From the NCBI RefSeq assembly GCF_921293095.1, contig NC_060248.1, forward strand, positions 14,960,744 through 15,024,743: DNA of 64,000 nt, in the 5' to 3' direction. A model generated the notes under the pieces. That model was not told where the DNA came from. It made no database searches and saw only the letters and a program-made list of their open reading frames with translations. The DNA is from Ischnura elegans (Eukaryota > Arthropoda > Insecta > Odonata > Coenagrionidae). Shown piece after piece: positions 50,301-57,500 of this stretch. The position numbers were made by a program, and so were the translations under genes. The stretch's first letter is position 1, and every line of letters begins with the position of its first letter.

Positions 50301-52727
50301 ATGTCAGAAGAGCATCAAACATTGGAACCTCAGTTTGTCAAGCAAATCCACCTCATTGAGTCAAGAGAGAGTGAAGAGGAATCGGAAGACGTCAACATCT
50401 TCCGATTCCTCCTCACTCTCACTTGTACTTCCATCGTCACTCGTATCTCATTCGCTATCAAAAATATTTATTTATTTATTATGTTTAATGTTCGCCCAAC
50501 ATATACATAATTATAGGGCGAACAATACAAGAATATAACAAAAAAAAAAATGTTTGTCAGCAATTGCAAAAAACCTTCCAATTTCGTCCAATTGAAGATG
50601 AAGATCGATATTTCTGATTGATAACAAATGTTTATAAGCAAATGTCTTTCAACAACTCCCCAGCAACCCAAGTCGAAATACCCACTGTTCCGAAATCCCA
50701 GTCTGCTTCAAAGAAGTGCTTAAAGCACTCAAAGCGAAGGAATGAAACGGACCAGTTTTTAGAGCGGTGACGTTCCAAATCGATTGAAGCGTGAAGTGGA
50801 CCGCAACCTTGTTAAAATTTAGAGCATACATCTAAATTCTTCTGCCACAGAAGAAATTAACCCTGAAAAATGCAACAAATGATGACTGAAAATAAGAATG
50901 ATGAAATATTCACACACCCAAAGTGCGGTGACACTCCAAGGGCAGTCTGTGGGGGTGAGAGGGCCTGGAGATCGTTGGGGGCCATTCCTTGCTCGGCGTT
51001 GAATCGTTTGTACAGCTGCTTCTCGCTCCCAGCCATTTTGCATGAGTAACTCTCAATCCTGAAGCAAAAGAAGAATGCTCACTCACACAATTCCACAAAC
51101 CTTACAAGAGGAAAGCCCATAACCTGGTAGGGCACTGTTAGACCATCACTTCAAAGGACATGCACATATTTGGCAAAGTGGCAATGCAGGAATGGGGTTC
51201 AAATATCATGGCTCTTTGAAAGACTACTTTTCCCTTGAGTTGTCATAATTATTGGGTAGCCTTAGCTCAACAAATTACCCCTTCTCATCATCAGCTTTTC
51301 CATCTAAAACTGAGGTTCAATACTGAAACCTATAATGACAAAATTGACTATAATTCTGGTAAGTTCTCACACAACACCTAATCATGCCACATAATGTGTG
51401 AGAATAAAGGCCTGTTTATACGGTACATTAACACGTACGGGTTAATGTCTGAATGGATGAATGCGAGAATGAACGTCAAAATGCACCGTGTAACCACCCA
51501 ACTTGTGCAAATGCATGAACGGAAAATATAACCTGTTCTAATTTGGTTCATGCATTCGTACATGTTCCGTTCCGGTCCACCAAAGTCATTCACGCAAACG
51601 TACATTAACTTGTACGTGTTAATGTACCATGTAACCAGGCCTTAATACACCCTTCTAAGATAAAATTTTCAGGATCTTCCACGAAGAAATCCATGATGAC
51701 CGGTGTGGAACAATGGAAACTTGGGGACATTACCTTGTGTTATCCTCGAGTTATAGTGCATGAGATGCTCAATTCAGTTTTTTTAACGAATTGATTATTT
51801 CTTTCATTACACTGATTTCCAAACATGAATTGTTTATCACCTTTAAGAGTCCGATCCATTTCACTCGGTCTTTCATGGTGGTAATGCAGTTGTCAAGAGG
51901 AATGGATAATATCGGATGAATAATATATATTTAACCTCATTAATTCCAGTAAAACTAAGCATATATAAACAAACATAAATGTGCTATTATATATAGACTA
52001 TAAAATTGATGAAATTAAATTTAGTATCACTTAAAAGATAATTTAAAACTATTTTTAATTCGCTACACGGATTGTTTGATCCCTCGCAATCATAAAAAAA
52101 ATTTCTGGCAGTTCGTAAATATATCTATTTCAAATGAGACCATTCGTAGACAGGTATAACTGTTATTACCTACGGTTACATTACTCAGAGCACTCCATAA
52201 AACTATATGCTATGAAGTTTTATCTTTGATAGCATGTAATTTATTCACTGTAAAAGGTCACTTCTATAAGTTTTTTTTAAATGTAAAACTAATGAGTCTA
52301 TATTCTGTCGCAATAACATTTAGGAAGTGACAAATGATTTTTTTAAATTCTACATTTCACGTTAAATTATTGAAAGTATCACAGGAGTAAGGTATTAGTA
52401 ACATGACGACAGTGACATCTAGAAACATCTGAAAACAAATCACAGGAAAGAAAAGAGGTAGAATTGTTATAGACCTAACGACACTGGGAACATGTAGTCA
52501 GTGTTCGGGCCAGAAACGGTCCTCATACATAGGCCATTAGAATGAGGACAGTTCAGAACCATTCTCAGGAAATACATGATACATAGAGAAATAGAGCAAA
52601 TACATTGATAGGTTTACTATTGACATAATTTGGCCAATAATTACCTCCCACATATTTTACTGTCCCCCGTCTCAATTGACAGCGCTGAGTTGATTGCTTC
52701 AAATCTTGTACTTTCCAGGAGCTTCAT
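20262..52727 (-). CDS. Maf1: Maf1, repressor of RNA polymerase III transcription (complete, 6 exons)
   Basis: Maf1 is a conserved nuclear/cytoplasmic phosphoprotein that binds RNA polymerase III and blocks tRNA and 5S transcription when nutrients or TOR signalling are low. Exons on the minus strand are 52645-52727, 50918-51058, 36071-36227, 32352-32476, 31017-31136 and 20262-20331. They sum to 696 bases, 231 codons plus TAA, with GT/AG borders and matching phases. Visible family blocks are [17 protein letters not shown] at the start, [75 protein letters not shown] and [10 protein letters not shown]. The tail is acidic ([10 protein letters not shown]). Length is close to the family norm. Introns 2 (14.7 kb) and 5 (10.7 kb) hold most of the transposons in this window. 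No frame break was seen, so the gene looks functional. Confidence 0.95.
20332..24349. other. Maf1 intron 5, lower part
   Basis: No element ends recognised. Overlapping plus-strand frames at 20495-21093 are proline-rich by composition and look like chance. Confidence 0.4.
24358..25047. mobile_element. hAT-like element, 690 bp
   Basis: Exact 8-bp duplication TTAAATTC lies at 24350-24357 and 25048-25055. Ends TAGAGATGTGCGAATAG and, reversed, TGGAGATGGGTCGAATAG. Subterminal ATTCGAG/CTCGAAT motifs repeat at both ends. There is no transposase, so it is non-autonomous. It lies in Maf1 intron 5. Confidence 0.88.
25337..27544 (-). mobile_element. Tigger/pogo DNA transposon 1
   Basis: Perfect 18-bp terminal repeats (CAGTGGAGCCCCGCTAAT) lie at both ends and the flanks are TA (25335-25336, 27545-27546). 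It is 2208 bp with one transposase on the minus strand, lying in Maf1 intron 5. The subterminal AATCCGAAAATCCG repeats fit pogo-type elements. Confidence 0.94.
25523..27083 (-). pseudogene. Tigger/pogo transposase, broken
   Basis: ATG at 27083 opens [19 protein letters not shown], a CENP-B/psq helix-turn-helix; the second DNA-binding HTH follows ([20 protein letters not shown] through [13 protein letters not shown]). The DDE domain starts with [19 protein letters not shown], giving the first aspartate. The frame breaks near 26298. The remainder is readable in another frame and holds [13 protein letters not shown], giving the second aspartate, with a TGA just before it, then [21 protein letters not shown] clean C-terminal piece runs 25834-25523. 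So one frameshift and several stops inactivate it. Confidence 0.9.
28482..29675 (-). pseudogene. Tigger transposase fragments (element 2)
   Basis: Recognisable pieces on the minus strand: [20 protein letters not shown] then [20 protein letters not shown] (around 29380-29530), [21 protein letters not shown] (about 28940-29010), [17 protein letters not shown] (about 28790-28840) and [20 protein letters not shown] (about 28530-28600). The order is that of a Tigger DDE domain. Frameshifts, stops and the inserted element make it non-functional. Confidence 0.85.
29195..29384. mobile_element. hAT-like miniature element inside Tigger 2
   Basis: Ends CAGTGGTGTAGCCAGG and, reversed, CAGTGGAGTATCCAGG are inverted. 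It splits the Tigger reading right after KPRCFKNA. Flanks GACTGTGC and ACTCTAGC are at best a degraded duplication. Confidence 0.6.
31017..31136 (-). CDS. Maf1: Maf1 exon 5
   Basis: Acceptor CTTTTTCAG, donor CAA|GTAAGC. It encodes [34 protein letters not shown] and TCRAI, the most conserved C-terminal block of the family. Confidence 0.93.
31137..32351. other. Maf1 intron 4
   Basis: AT-rich, no repeat or coding region recognised. The only Maf1 intron without an identified element. Confidence 0.5.
32352..32476 (-). CDS. Maf1: Maf1 exon 4
   Basis: Acceptor TTATTATTCAG, donor TATAG|GTAATT. It encodes [18 protein letters not shown] and [17 protein letters not shown], the central core of the Maf1 fold. 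Confidence 0.93.
33489..35602 (-). mobile_element. 5'-truncated LINE with long open RT frame
   Basis: This minus-strand insertion lies in Maf1 intron 3. It ends in a poly(A) tract (T-run 33489-33500 on plus) and is flanked by an exact 12-bp repeat, ATTTTCAACATT, at 33477-33488 and 35603-35614. The body opens just before the endonuclease TDHFLV motif, so most of the endonuclease is missing. This is target-primed insertion with 5' truncation. The lack of stops suggests a young copy. Confidence 0.92.
33541..35602 (-). CDS. LINE reverse transcriptase ORF2, N-terminally truncated
   Basis: The frame has about 690 residues ending RPRKRW*. RT blocks in order are [90 protein letters not shown] and LFADD with the catalytic aspartates. 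The C-terminal part holds [26 protein letters not shown] and LYGSECW, usual in insect LINEs of this type. The first residues of the open frame (35603-35619) come from flanking DNA. The clade is not decided here; there is no RNase H domain. Confidence 0.9.
36071..36227 (-). CDS. Maf1: Maf1 exon 3
   Basis: Acceptor TTTGCTTCAG, donor CCTCAG|GTAAGT. It encodes the serine/acidic linker end ([13 protein letters not shown]) and the start of the globular core ([32 protein letters not shown]). Its donor lies only 0.45 kb from the upper end of a LINE insertion at 35602. Confidence 0.94.
37407..40343 (-). CDS. LINE ORF2: AP endonuclease and reverse transcriptase
   Basis: 978 residues, uninterrupted. 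Endonuclease motifs: [38 protein letters not shown] and [12 protein letters not shown] motifs: [68 protein letters not shown] and VLYADDTTL. The C-terminal part carries [10 protein letters not shown] and [20 protein letters not shown]. There is no RNase H. The start codon overlaps the end of ORF1, suggesting re-initiation or frameshift translation. Confidence 0.92.
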   Translation of the reverse strand: MVFFSDSSKKLGTKLSSAPVSPYETEVVIRDQKDSIISYQLSDNSNHNNSIDSVRVHSGLSSILCLNIQCLRNKLSALEVSVNECPYNFLCITEHWLKTEEFDISNIKGYRLATSFSRIKAKHGGTSIYAAQHLSVKVINISGLCREVHCEASAIYVKEYHVIVVCLYRSPNGDFVIFCQQLEQILVTLYKFGKVIIVCGDLNVDIRFDTRETNSLIALLMSFNLHCVNREPTRASSCLDNIITSLPASSYNVNVTDLGLSDHLALDFRFTTERRVSEPVCKTHLPTFTRYISHIGGENLKSLLSNVTWFSLLQYQNGNDNFTCFFENFILLFEHCFPKRLMSKIKGKKPSNKWFTKELSHLRSVVIQLHSKYSHSRNIEDKKAWLLHKKEYVNKINQSKIMANGTLINKADNKVKAAWKVINSETGSIHLNSELPFCSESLNKHFIDSINLIISSLKSPSADATDLLRELPVTAPAFKWQWVTPTDIFKTIKSFRKSNCTDIYGLSANLIIQLADVLSEPLAIICNTCFQSGSFPKKLKISKIVPIHKKGDRTSPANYRPISIIPVFGKIIEKVIKIQLYNHFHDNNLFTPSQYGFRQGRSTSSAIKYVVDNLLEAFENRSSLVLTACDLSKAFDCVSHPLLLRKLQYYGINNSELKLMESYLTNRSQCVQVNNSLSAPINVTHGVPQGSVLGPLLFLILINDLPHHLPCTSVLYADDTTLIHDLNDPTYPSDVILSVAEEWFSANRLALNTNKTQQMVFSLSPTLYHTRNLKLLGFDLDCRLTWDCHTSSTTAKLSKAIFLLRKLKTLIPAEHLRAVYFAIFHCHLSYGIEVWGHSSSSKELFILQKRAIRIITNSNVREHCKPLFRQQGIMTLYGLYIFKCLINVKVNIDSHKTCADVHHYNTRLKHNLLQPHCRLSTTKNSFDHVKLCMFNHLPQEARNCTLRKFKGVLHSWIVTQAFYSLNEFLESNTLNCIF
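40298..41260 (-). CDS. LINE ORF1 with PHD-type zinc finger
   Basis: 320 residues. The N-terminus has a PHD-like Cys4-His-Cys3 pattern: C10, C12/C13, C26, C29, H34 and C37, then a WRCLSC pair near residues 56-61. A lysine/arginine-rich segment (HKRRRRRKP) follows near residue 210, and a C-terminal globular part ([20 protein letters not shown]) resembles the RNA-binding end of other CR1-group ORF1 proteins. ATG at 41260 has a good context (CAAGATGG). It would bind LINE RNA in the retrotransposition particle. Confidence 0.85.
   Translation of the reverse strand: MAAVSDARKCGCCEKLFDCKDKIVTCDQCSRMFHGKCTGLKEISLKAVCEDRDLHWRCLSCRSCKTTLAVMAADIEFLKQELGSLKRRGESCAIDSSLKRVTFAEKLATNNCATESRTKGVEPSIDEPVVKENAVKSNVNTKPTISSAGKLNNNGETTHSLKNPAAISRNGNYRDVFKKGEGSGSENSLSDTGSDPSSTDKENYTEVQHKRRRRRKPMEGTADVSEDASGNLTGVPRKSSLHVWRFPKDTKPEEVVDYLKGRFTGVVEVKSLETLGNYASFRVSTDSDKIHLLRNVQIWPKYVLFEWYSFRIARKNLAPS
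42410..42600. repeat. perfect 191-bp palindrome (95-bp arms), hammerhead-like repeat
   Basis: Every base of 42410-42504 is complementary to 42506-42600 around one centre base (42505). Each arm carries the repeat seen at 179-270: a GGCTCAGTGAGCC hairpin followed by GAAACGCG and TTGTACGC. In Maf1 intron 2. Confidence 0.95.
44091..44335 (+). pseudogene. Harbinger accessory Myb-like protein, C-terminal remnant
   Basis: ATG at 44091 gives [20 protein letters not shown] (a PKKRRV nuclear signal) and a charged [11 protein letters not shown] stretch before a TAG. A shifted frame continues to [11 protein letters not shown]. Charged coiled tails like this end the Myb/SANT-like partner protein of insect Harbingers. 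The DNA-binding part is not seen. Confidence 0.4.
44436..45250 (-). pseudogene. Harbinger transposase remnants
   Basis: An N-terminal piece at 45250-45014 holds an acidic serine stretch then [19 protein letters not shown], typical of insect Harbinger nucleases. A C-terminal piece at 44666-44436 holds [17 protein letters not shown], the conserved CCALHN motif near the last catalytic residue. The catalytic core between is missing, so it is not functional. Confidence 0.75.
45484..49018. other. Maf1 intron 2, segment between Harbinger and mariner
   Basis: Nothing coding. Holds the 47385 repeat fragment and, near 48800, a TGACGTCA/AGGTGCCTAAACA motif inverted relative to 42724. Confidence 0.4.
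47385..47480 (+). repeat. fragment resembling a widespread insect repeat
   Basis: CATCTACATCTACATAATAC then CGCAAGCCGCCTAAAAGGCG and TGTGGCATGGGGTGTTAGG. From memory, similar text occurs in many copies in orthopteroid insects; the element type is not known here. Confidence 0.4.
49019..49680 (+). pseudogene. mariner transposase relic
   Basis: [39 protein letters not shown] is the N-terminal HTH region of a mariner transposase. Further on, around 49500-49600, [16 protein letters not shown] matches the pattern around the second catalytic aspartate, here replaced. Multiple stops and shifts. Ends were not located. In Maf1 intron 2. Confidence 0.72.
50380..50813. mobile_element. second Harbinger fragment, same family
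   Basis: The stretch matches 45155-45480 in order (acidic-serine segment, CAACTCCCCAGCAACCCAAG, AAAGCGAAGGAATGAAACGG, terminal repeat ending near 50813). The left part is missing. A local inverted duplication makes a hairpin at about 50375-50411, and about 90 bases of AT-rich sequence are inserted near 50470-50555. Confidence 0.7.
50918..51058 (-). CDS. Maf1: Maf1 exon 2
   Basis: The acceptor is TTTTGCTTCAG. It encodes [20 protein letters not shown] and [17 protein letters not shown]. The SPPQT region lies at the front of the mobile, phosphorylated linker seen in Maf1 proteins. The donor TTTGG|GTGTGT is weaker than the others but is the only one that keeps the exon 3 frame. Confidence 0.92.
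51408..51642. mobile_element. Harbinger-type miniature element in Maf1 intron 1
   Basis: Inverted ends AGGCCTGTTTATACGGTAC and, reversed, AGGCCTGGTTACATGGTAC, continuing with ATTAACACGTAC on both sides. The 3-bp duplication TAA lies at 51405-51407 and 51643-51645. 235 bp, no coding capacity. Confidence 0.82.
52645..52727 (-). CDS. Maf1: Maf1 exon 1 (start codon)
   Basis: ATG at 52727 begins [19 protein letters not shown], the family's conserved N-terminus, which fixes the start. Donor is GGGAG|GTAATT; the trailing AG completes an arginine codon with exon 2. Confidence 0.93.
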
Positions 52728-53244
52728 ACCTGCCTCCGAATTGAAATCACGATATCCAATGCTGAAATTCACCACAATTTCGGGACAACACCAAAACTAT
52801 ACTTTAGGCTTATAACTTTTAGTTTATAGTCAATTTAGCATAGGAAAATAGACACACGATCAAGTAAATAACAGCGATCTATATACTTCTCGATGTTTAG
52901 AATTCAGCAATCACTCAACAACAGAATCAATATATGCAATATTTTGAAAATGCTGATTGACTTATACAGTATGCAAAGTTTCTGTGCATTCTTCTCGAAG
53001 ATAAAACTGCCCCTTTTTGTCTCGAAGCAATCAGACTGAATCTTTGAGGCATCAGTTCGCTGGCCTTCAAAACTGCCTCTTTTCTCTTGTCAAAGATGAA
53101 CATTACAGGGTCAGAGTCAATAATTCTCTTCATTCAGAACTTAACTAAAAATAAATCACACTCTATAGATGGTTTTGGCGTCGCTTTGGGCTTGGATTTC
53201 ACTTGCACTTCAACAACGACAGAGTTGTTTACAAACACCAGTAA
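52728..53244. promoter_or_regulatory. putative Maf1 upstream/promoter region
   Basis: This is the Maf1 5' side up to the next candidate start on the other strand. It holds a minus-strand open frame at 52927-53133 with no family resemblance, judged chance. No TATA box was recognised. Confidence 0.3.
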
Positions 53245-53445
53245 ATGGCGTCCAATCCTTCAGAGGTTGTTGCTAAGCGCTGTAGAGGAGATATCGGCCA
53301 ATTAGAAGCAAGCGGAGGCGGAGGAATACCAATGGGAATGGGAAATCCCGAGAAAACCAATGGGGAATGGGTGGGATGGGGAACACGGGTTAATCGAAAA
53401 CCCGAAAACCGCGGAACGCCAGGTGAAAAAAGGGTTCATGCATGA
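53245..53445 (+). CDS. possible first exon of a gene divergent from Maf1
   Basis: ATG at 53245 sits in a favourable context (TAAATGG) about 0.5 kb from the Maf1 start on the opposite strand, an arrangement typical of a shared promoter. The reading starts MASNPSEVVAKRCRGDIGQL and passes through a glycine/methionine stretch (GGGGIPMGMGNPEKTNGEW). No family is recognised. The frame stays open to a TGA at 53443, but the true exon probably ends earlier at a GT; none stands out. No downstream exon was identified. Confidence 0.3.
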   Translation: MASNPSEVVAKRCRGDIGQLEASGGGGIPMGMGNPEKTNGEWVGWGTRVNRKPENRGTPGEKRVHA

Positions 53446-53883
53446 ACATGGAGAAGTTTGCCTAACGGGATGAACTAAATTTCATTGCGTAGTTACAATA
53501 AGTGCCGCTAGCTTAGCGCTACCATCGAGGTTCCTTTTTCTTCACATATCCACGGGGAAAATTTGTTTGATTCTTTTTATAAATTCCATCATATTTAGCT
53601 AATTATGTCATCATATACTATTCAATGTGACCTTTCCTAAGATTTCCGAGCCAAACTTAAAATTAAATTCAAATTATATTATTTTTCGGATCTCCTACTG
53701 TGAGATCCGGACGTCCTGGCGAAGTTATAAAAAGAAAATAAAGTAATTACTCGCTAGATTATCGATACTCCCCCTCGAATGATTAACTAATTGTCTTCCT
53801 TGAGGGATGGGGTGGATGACACATTTTTAAATTACCCTTGTGAGATAGTCAACTAACTTATTGCTTATTTCTTTCATTCGTCG

Positions 53884-53940
53884 TGAAGATATCCCAAGCG
53901 CCCAAGTCTATACACTGCGGAAGGACTTGGGATATCTTCA
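53884..53940. repeat. small foldback
   Basis: Arms TGAAGATATCCCAAG and its exact complement separated by 27 bases. Confidence 0.7.
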
Positions 53941-54101
53941 TCACAGAATCGTGTAGTCAAGAGGTGCCAACTGTGTAATATATTTATGGCCTGGCCGATC
54001 TAGTACCTACTCCAAGGATAGATGGCGTTAGTTGTCACCGGGAAATTCAAACCGGGCTTCTTCCCAATTCTGTTCAAGTTTTCGATTTAATTTTTTTGCA
54101 T

Positions 54102-54184
54102 GGATATTTCAGCCTATAACAATTCAAATTACCAACAATTAAATAAACTGGAGGCAATTTGAATTCTTATAGGCCAAAATATCC
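54102..54184. repeat. small foldback
   Basis: 29-bp arms (GGATATTTCAGCCTATAAC... and complement) with three mismatches, separated by about 25 bases. Confidence 0.7.
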
Positions 54185-54568
54185 ATAGCAAAACCACTTC
54201 ATCATTATTAAGCAGCTAAAGATTACTTTCCATGAAGTATCTTCGGTGTTTGTTGAGAATTACTTGTCACTTTACTAAGAACTTTAATTTAACGAGCATT
54301 AATTCATCAATCATAACAAAAGATGATGATAAATCATATTATCGATAAAAATACTGCTAAAGCAATGGAATAACTCTAAAGGCAATTATTGGCAAAGTTG
54401 AAAATAGCATGCGCTGATTTAAAAAATTCAAATAATACAATATTGTCAACACAAAAATTTAATTAACTCAATAATGTGCAGCTACATAGTAACACAATTC
54501 ATGATAAATAATGAAAAAAGTACAAAAATATGTAAAATATCAATTTTCCTCTTTACTCTTGCCAGAAA

Positions 54569-57500
54569 TTATAGCTGTTCTTCACTTTTTCCACAATGAT
54601 GATCCCTGATTGCTAATTCAACCAAATAACCTGAAAGAAATAAAGGACACGAATGAGACATGGCAATCACCACCATGCTCTCTAAGGTAAAAGTAATATT
54701 AAAATCCTAGGAGAAGGGAGAACCAAACTTTTTCTAAAATAACACATTGGTCACCAACTTAGCAATGCCTTTACACTATCATGTTTTTGGTTTAGGAACA
54801 ATTGGAACAATTTAATTGGGCCTCACTTCATCATTAGGACCTAACATGATGTCTTGGGAGCCCTACTCCCACCTTTTTGGAATGATTTCGTAGGAATACA
54901 GAAAAATCAATTTAAGGTTGTCACGAAATTTATAGGTTGTTCGCCTAATACATTTGTGGTAAAAATGTAAAAAGCAGGTGATTTGGTAAAAATTAAAAAA
55001 AAATCAGGAGATACAGTAAATATGAACGTTTGCTAACACACACTCAGGAGTTAATACAAAGGAGCTGCAGATAACTCATCTGTCACCTTAACACTTAGCA
55101 TGCCGGCCCAAAAACTGCAGGTCATTCCCTGTGTGCCGGCCGTTTTTGCTATTTTTCAAAAATCTTTTACAAAGTAAGCACTCAACTCATGATAATGTTA
55201 CTTATCTCATTTGAAAGCTCTTGATTTCTTCTTTCAAAAATATTGCATTTTTTAGCTTTTACTTTTCAATATAATTTTTATGTTGTTGTTGGAAAAAGAA
55301 CTGTTTTTGAGTTTTCCAAAAATTTGACCAAATACTAGTATGCTCATATGATTTATTTTTAAGGTTCAGCATTGAAAAAAAGCTTTATACAACAATAAAA
55401 AACACAATTAAAATATCATTTTCCCAAAAAGTACATTTGAAACTACTCAAAGTGGAGCAGAAAAAAATTTTTAGAGTGAAAAATTTTGAAGCATGGCTCC
55501 ACACACAGAGCTAGTTTGCACTCTGAACACCAGTAAGAAGTGTCTTTTCTTTTCGCTTTTCCACTTTCTTTTTTACCTCTAGCAGAGCAAACTTTGCACA
55601 TTTTCTGTATTCTTGTCTTTCCTGGAGGGATTGGAATTTTTTCTAGGAAATGATTCCCAGTAGAAAGCCTACCGAGCTGGCCTCCACTAGAACCCTATCG
55701 TGGAGAATCCCCCTCACAAATTGGCAGCTCAGTACAAAGAAGTTTCATGAACTGAGTTACTGACATCTTCTTTCCCTTTACCTTATTATGCAGAATACAT
55801 GCATTCACTACACTCATGAGAAGACAATGAAAAGTGAGTTTCTTCCACCACTTCACAGTTTTGTGGTCAAATACCCCATATGACATCAACTGGTCTGTTA
55901 GGTCAACACCAGCCTTGTTTTGGTTATAATCTAGAACACAAGCAGGCTTTGTTTTTTCAGTGCCCCTTTTTGTTTGATATGTTATCATTTGAGCAGTGTG
56001 CCTTGTACTCAGCATGTACACTGGGCGTTTGTCTTTCCAGCATATTGCTAGAAGATTTTCAGACCTACGAAAAATTTGTTCCCCTTTTTGAAGAATTAGA
56101 TTTTTCCATTCTCTTGGCAAACCCCTCCTATTCTTCATTACTGTACCTACAAGAGCTGTGCCAATTTTTTCAAGTTCTCTTGCTAGTTCAGGACTTGTAT
56201 AGAATCTGTCAGTGTACAAGGTACGGCCAGCTCCAGATAAGCTGCCTAATAAATTAGTAACAATATTGATTACAACATTGCTCTGGCCACAAAATACACT
56301 AAAATTCCAGACGTAACCAGAGTCGGCTTCCGAAAGCATATACAATTTTATCCCATATTTATTGGGCTTTTGAGGCATGTATTGCTTGAATCGCAGCCTA
56401 CCTCTAAATGCGCACATACCCTCATCTATAGTTATTTTTCTCCAGACAGATAGGCCTGCTGAAAACGACGCTGAATATTATCAATCAGAGGTCGAACTTT
56501 ATGGAGAGGATCATGACCTGGCTCCCCTCTCTTCTTGAACAAATAATTATCATTCAAGTGAAAGTTGGAAAGAATGAGTAGGAATCGGTTCCTGCTCATG
56601 ACATTTGGGCAATAGTTACATGCAACAGTAGGGTCTTTACTCCAGTGATCGATTAGTTGAGGTCTCTGGCTGATACTTTGGTGGAATATTATAGCTAAAA
56701 AATTTTTTATCTCTACTAGAGTAACAGTTTTCCACTCATTCATTCTAGATTTGACTGTCAAAGACTCAGAACTTCTCATTTTTCTCAACTTTTGACGTGC
56801 ATATAAATTAGTCTGTTGTTTGGACATATCAATAAGTTCATTGTCAAAAAAATACGAAAAAAAGTCCAGCACAGAACTATTTACATCTAGTTGGAAATCA
56901 TCTGTCACTCCACTTATATCATTGAAAACATCCAAAGTCGGTATAGCATCCACCTCATTCCATAATGCTCTAGGATCAGGTTGCTGGAGTCTGTTTCTGC
57001 TTTTAGAAGCACCAGCAAGATTTGCCGGTATGTTGTTGGTGATTACTGTTTGGTCCATGTCCTCATTTTATGATTCCGAATCTGAACCAAAAATGAGTAA
57101 ATGTATCGGTAAATGAGGAAAATAGTGACAAAAAACGTATGGACACAAACATATAAAAATGTAAACAAATCCAACTGACCAAACATATACATATGTTTCA
57201 CGTATATAGGTTAGGAATTTATGACGGCAAATTGCTCTACTAACCTTCATTATTTTGAAATTCCTGTAGAACATAGGATCATCATCAGAATTGTCACAAA
57301 TAATATCTTCATCACTATTATCACCTTCTAATAAGGCTTGAATATCACAGTCCTTCAACTGGCGTGAATCCATTTGCATGCTGTGAATGTCGAAATGACA
57401 ACAGACGAGCAGGTGGCTAGAAAGCATAATATTTCTGCATGCTTATGCCATCTATCGGCTTCAAATGGAACAAACTACACCAAGGAATGAACAGAGACAC

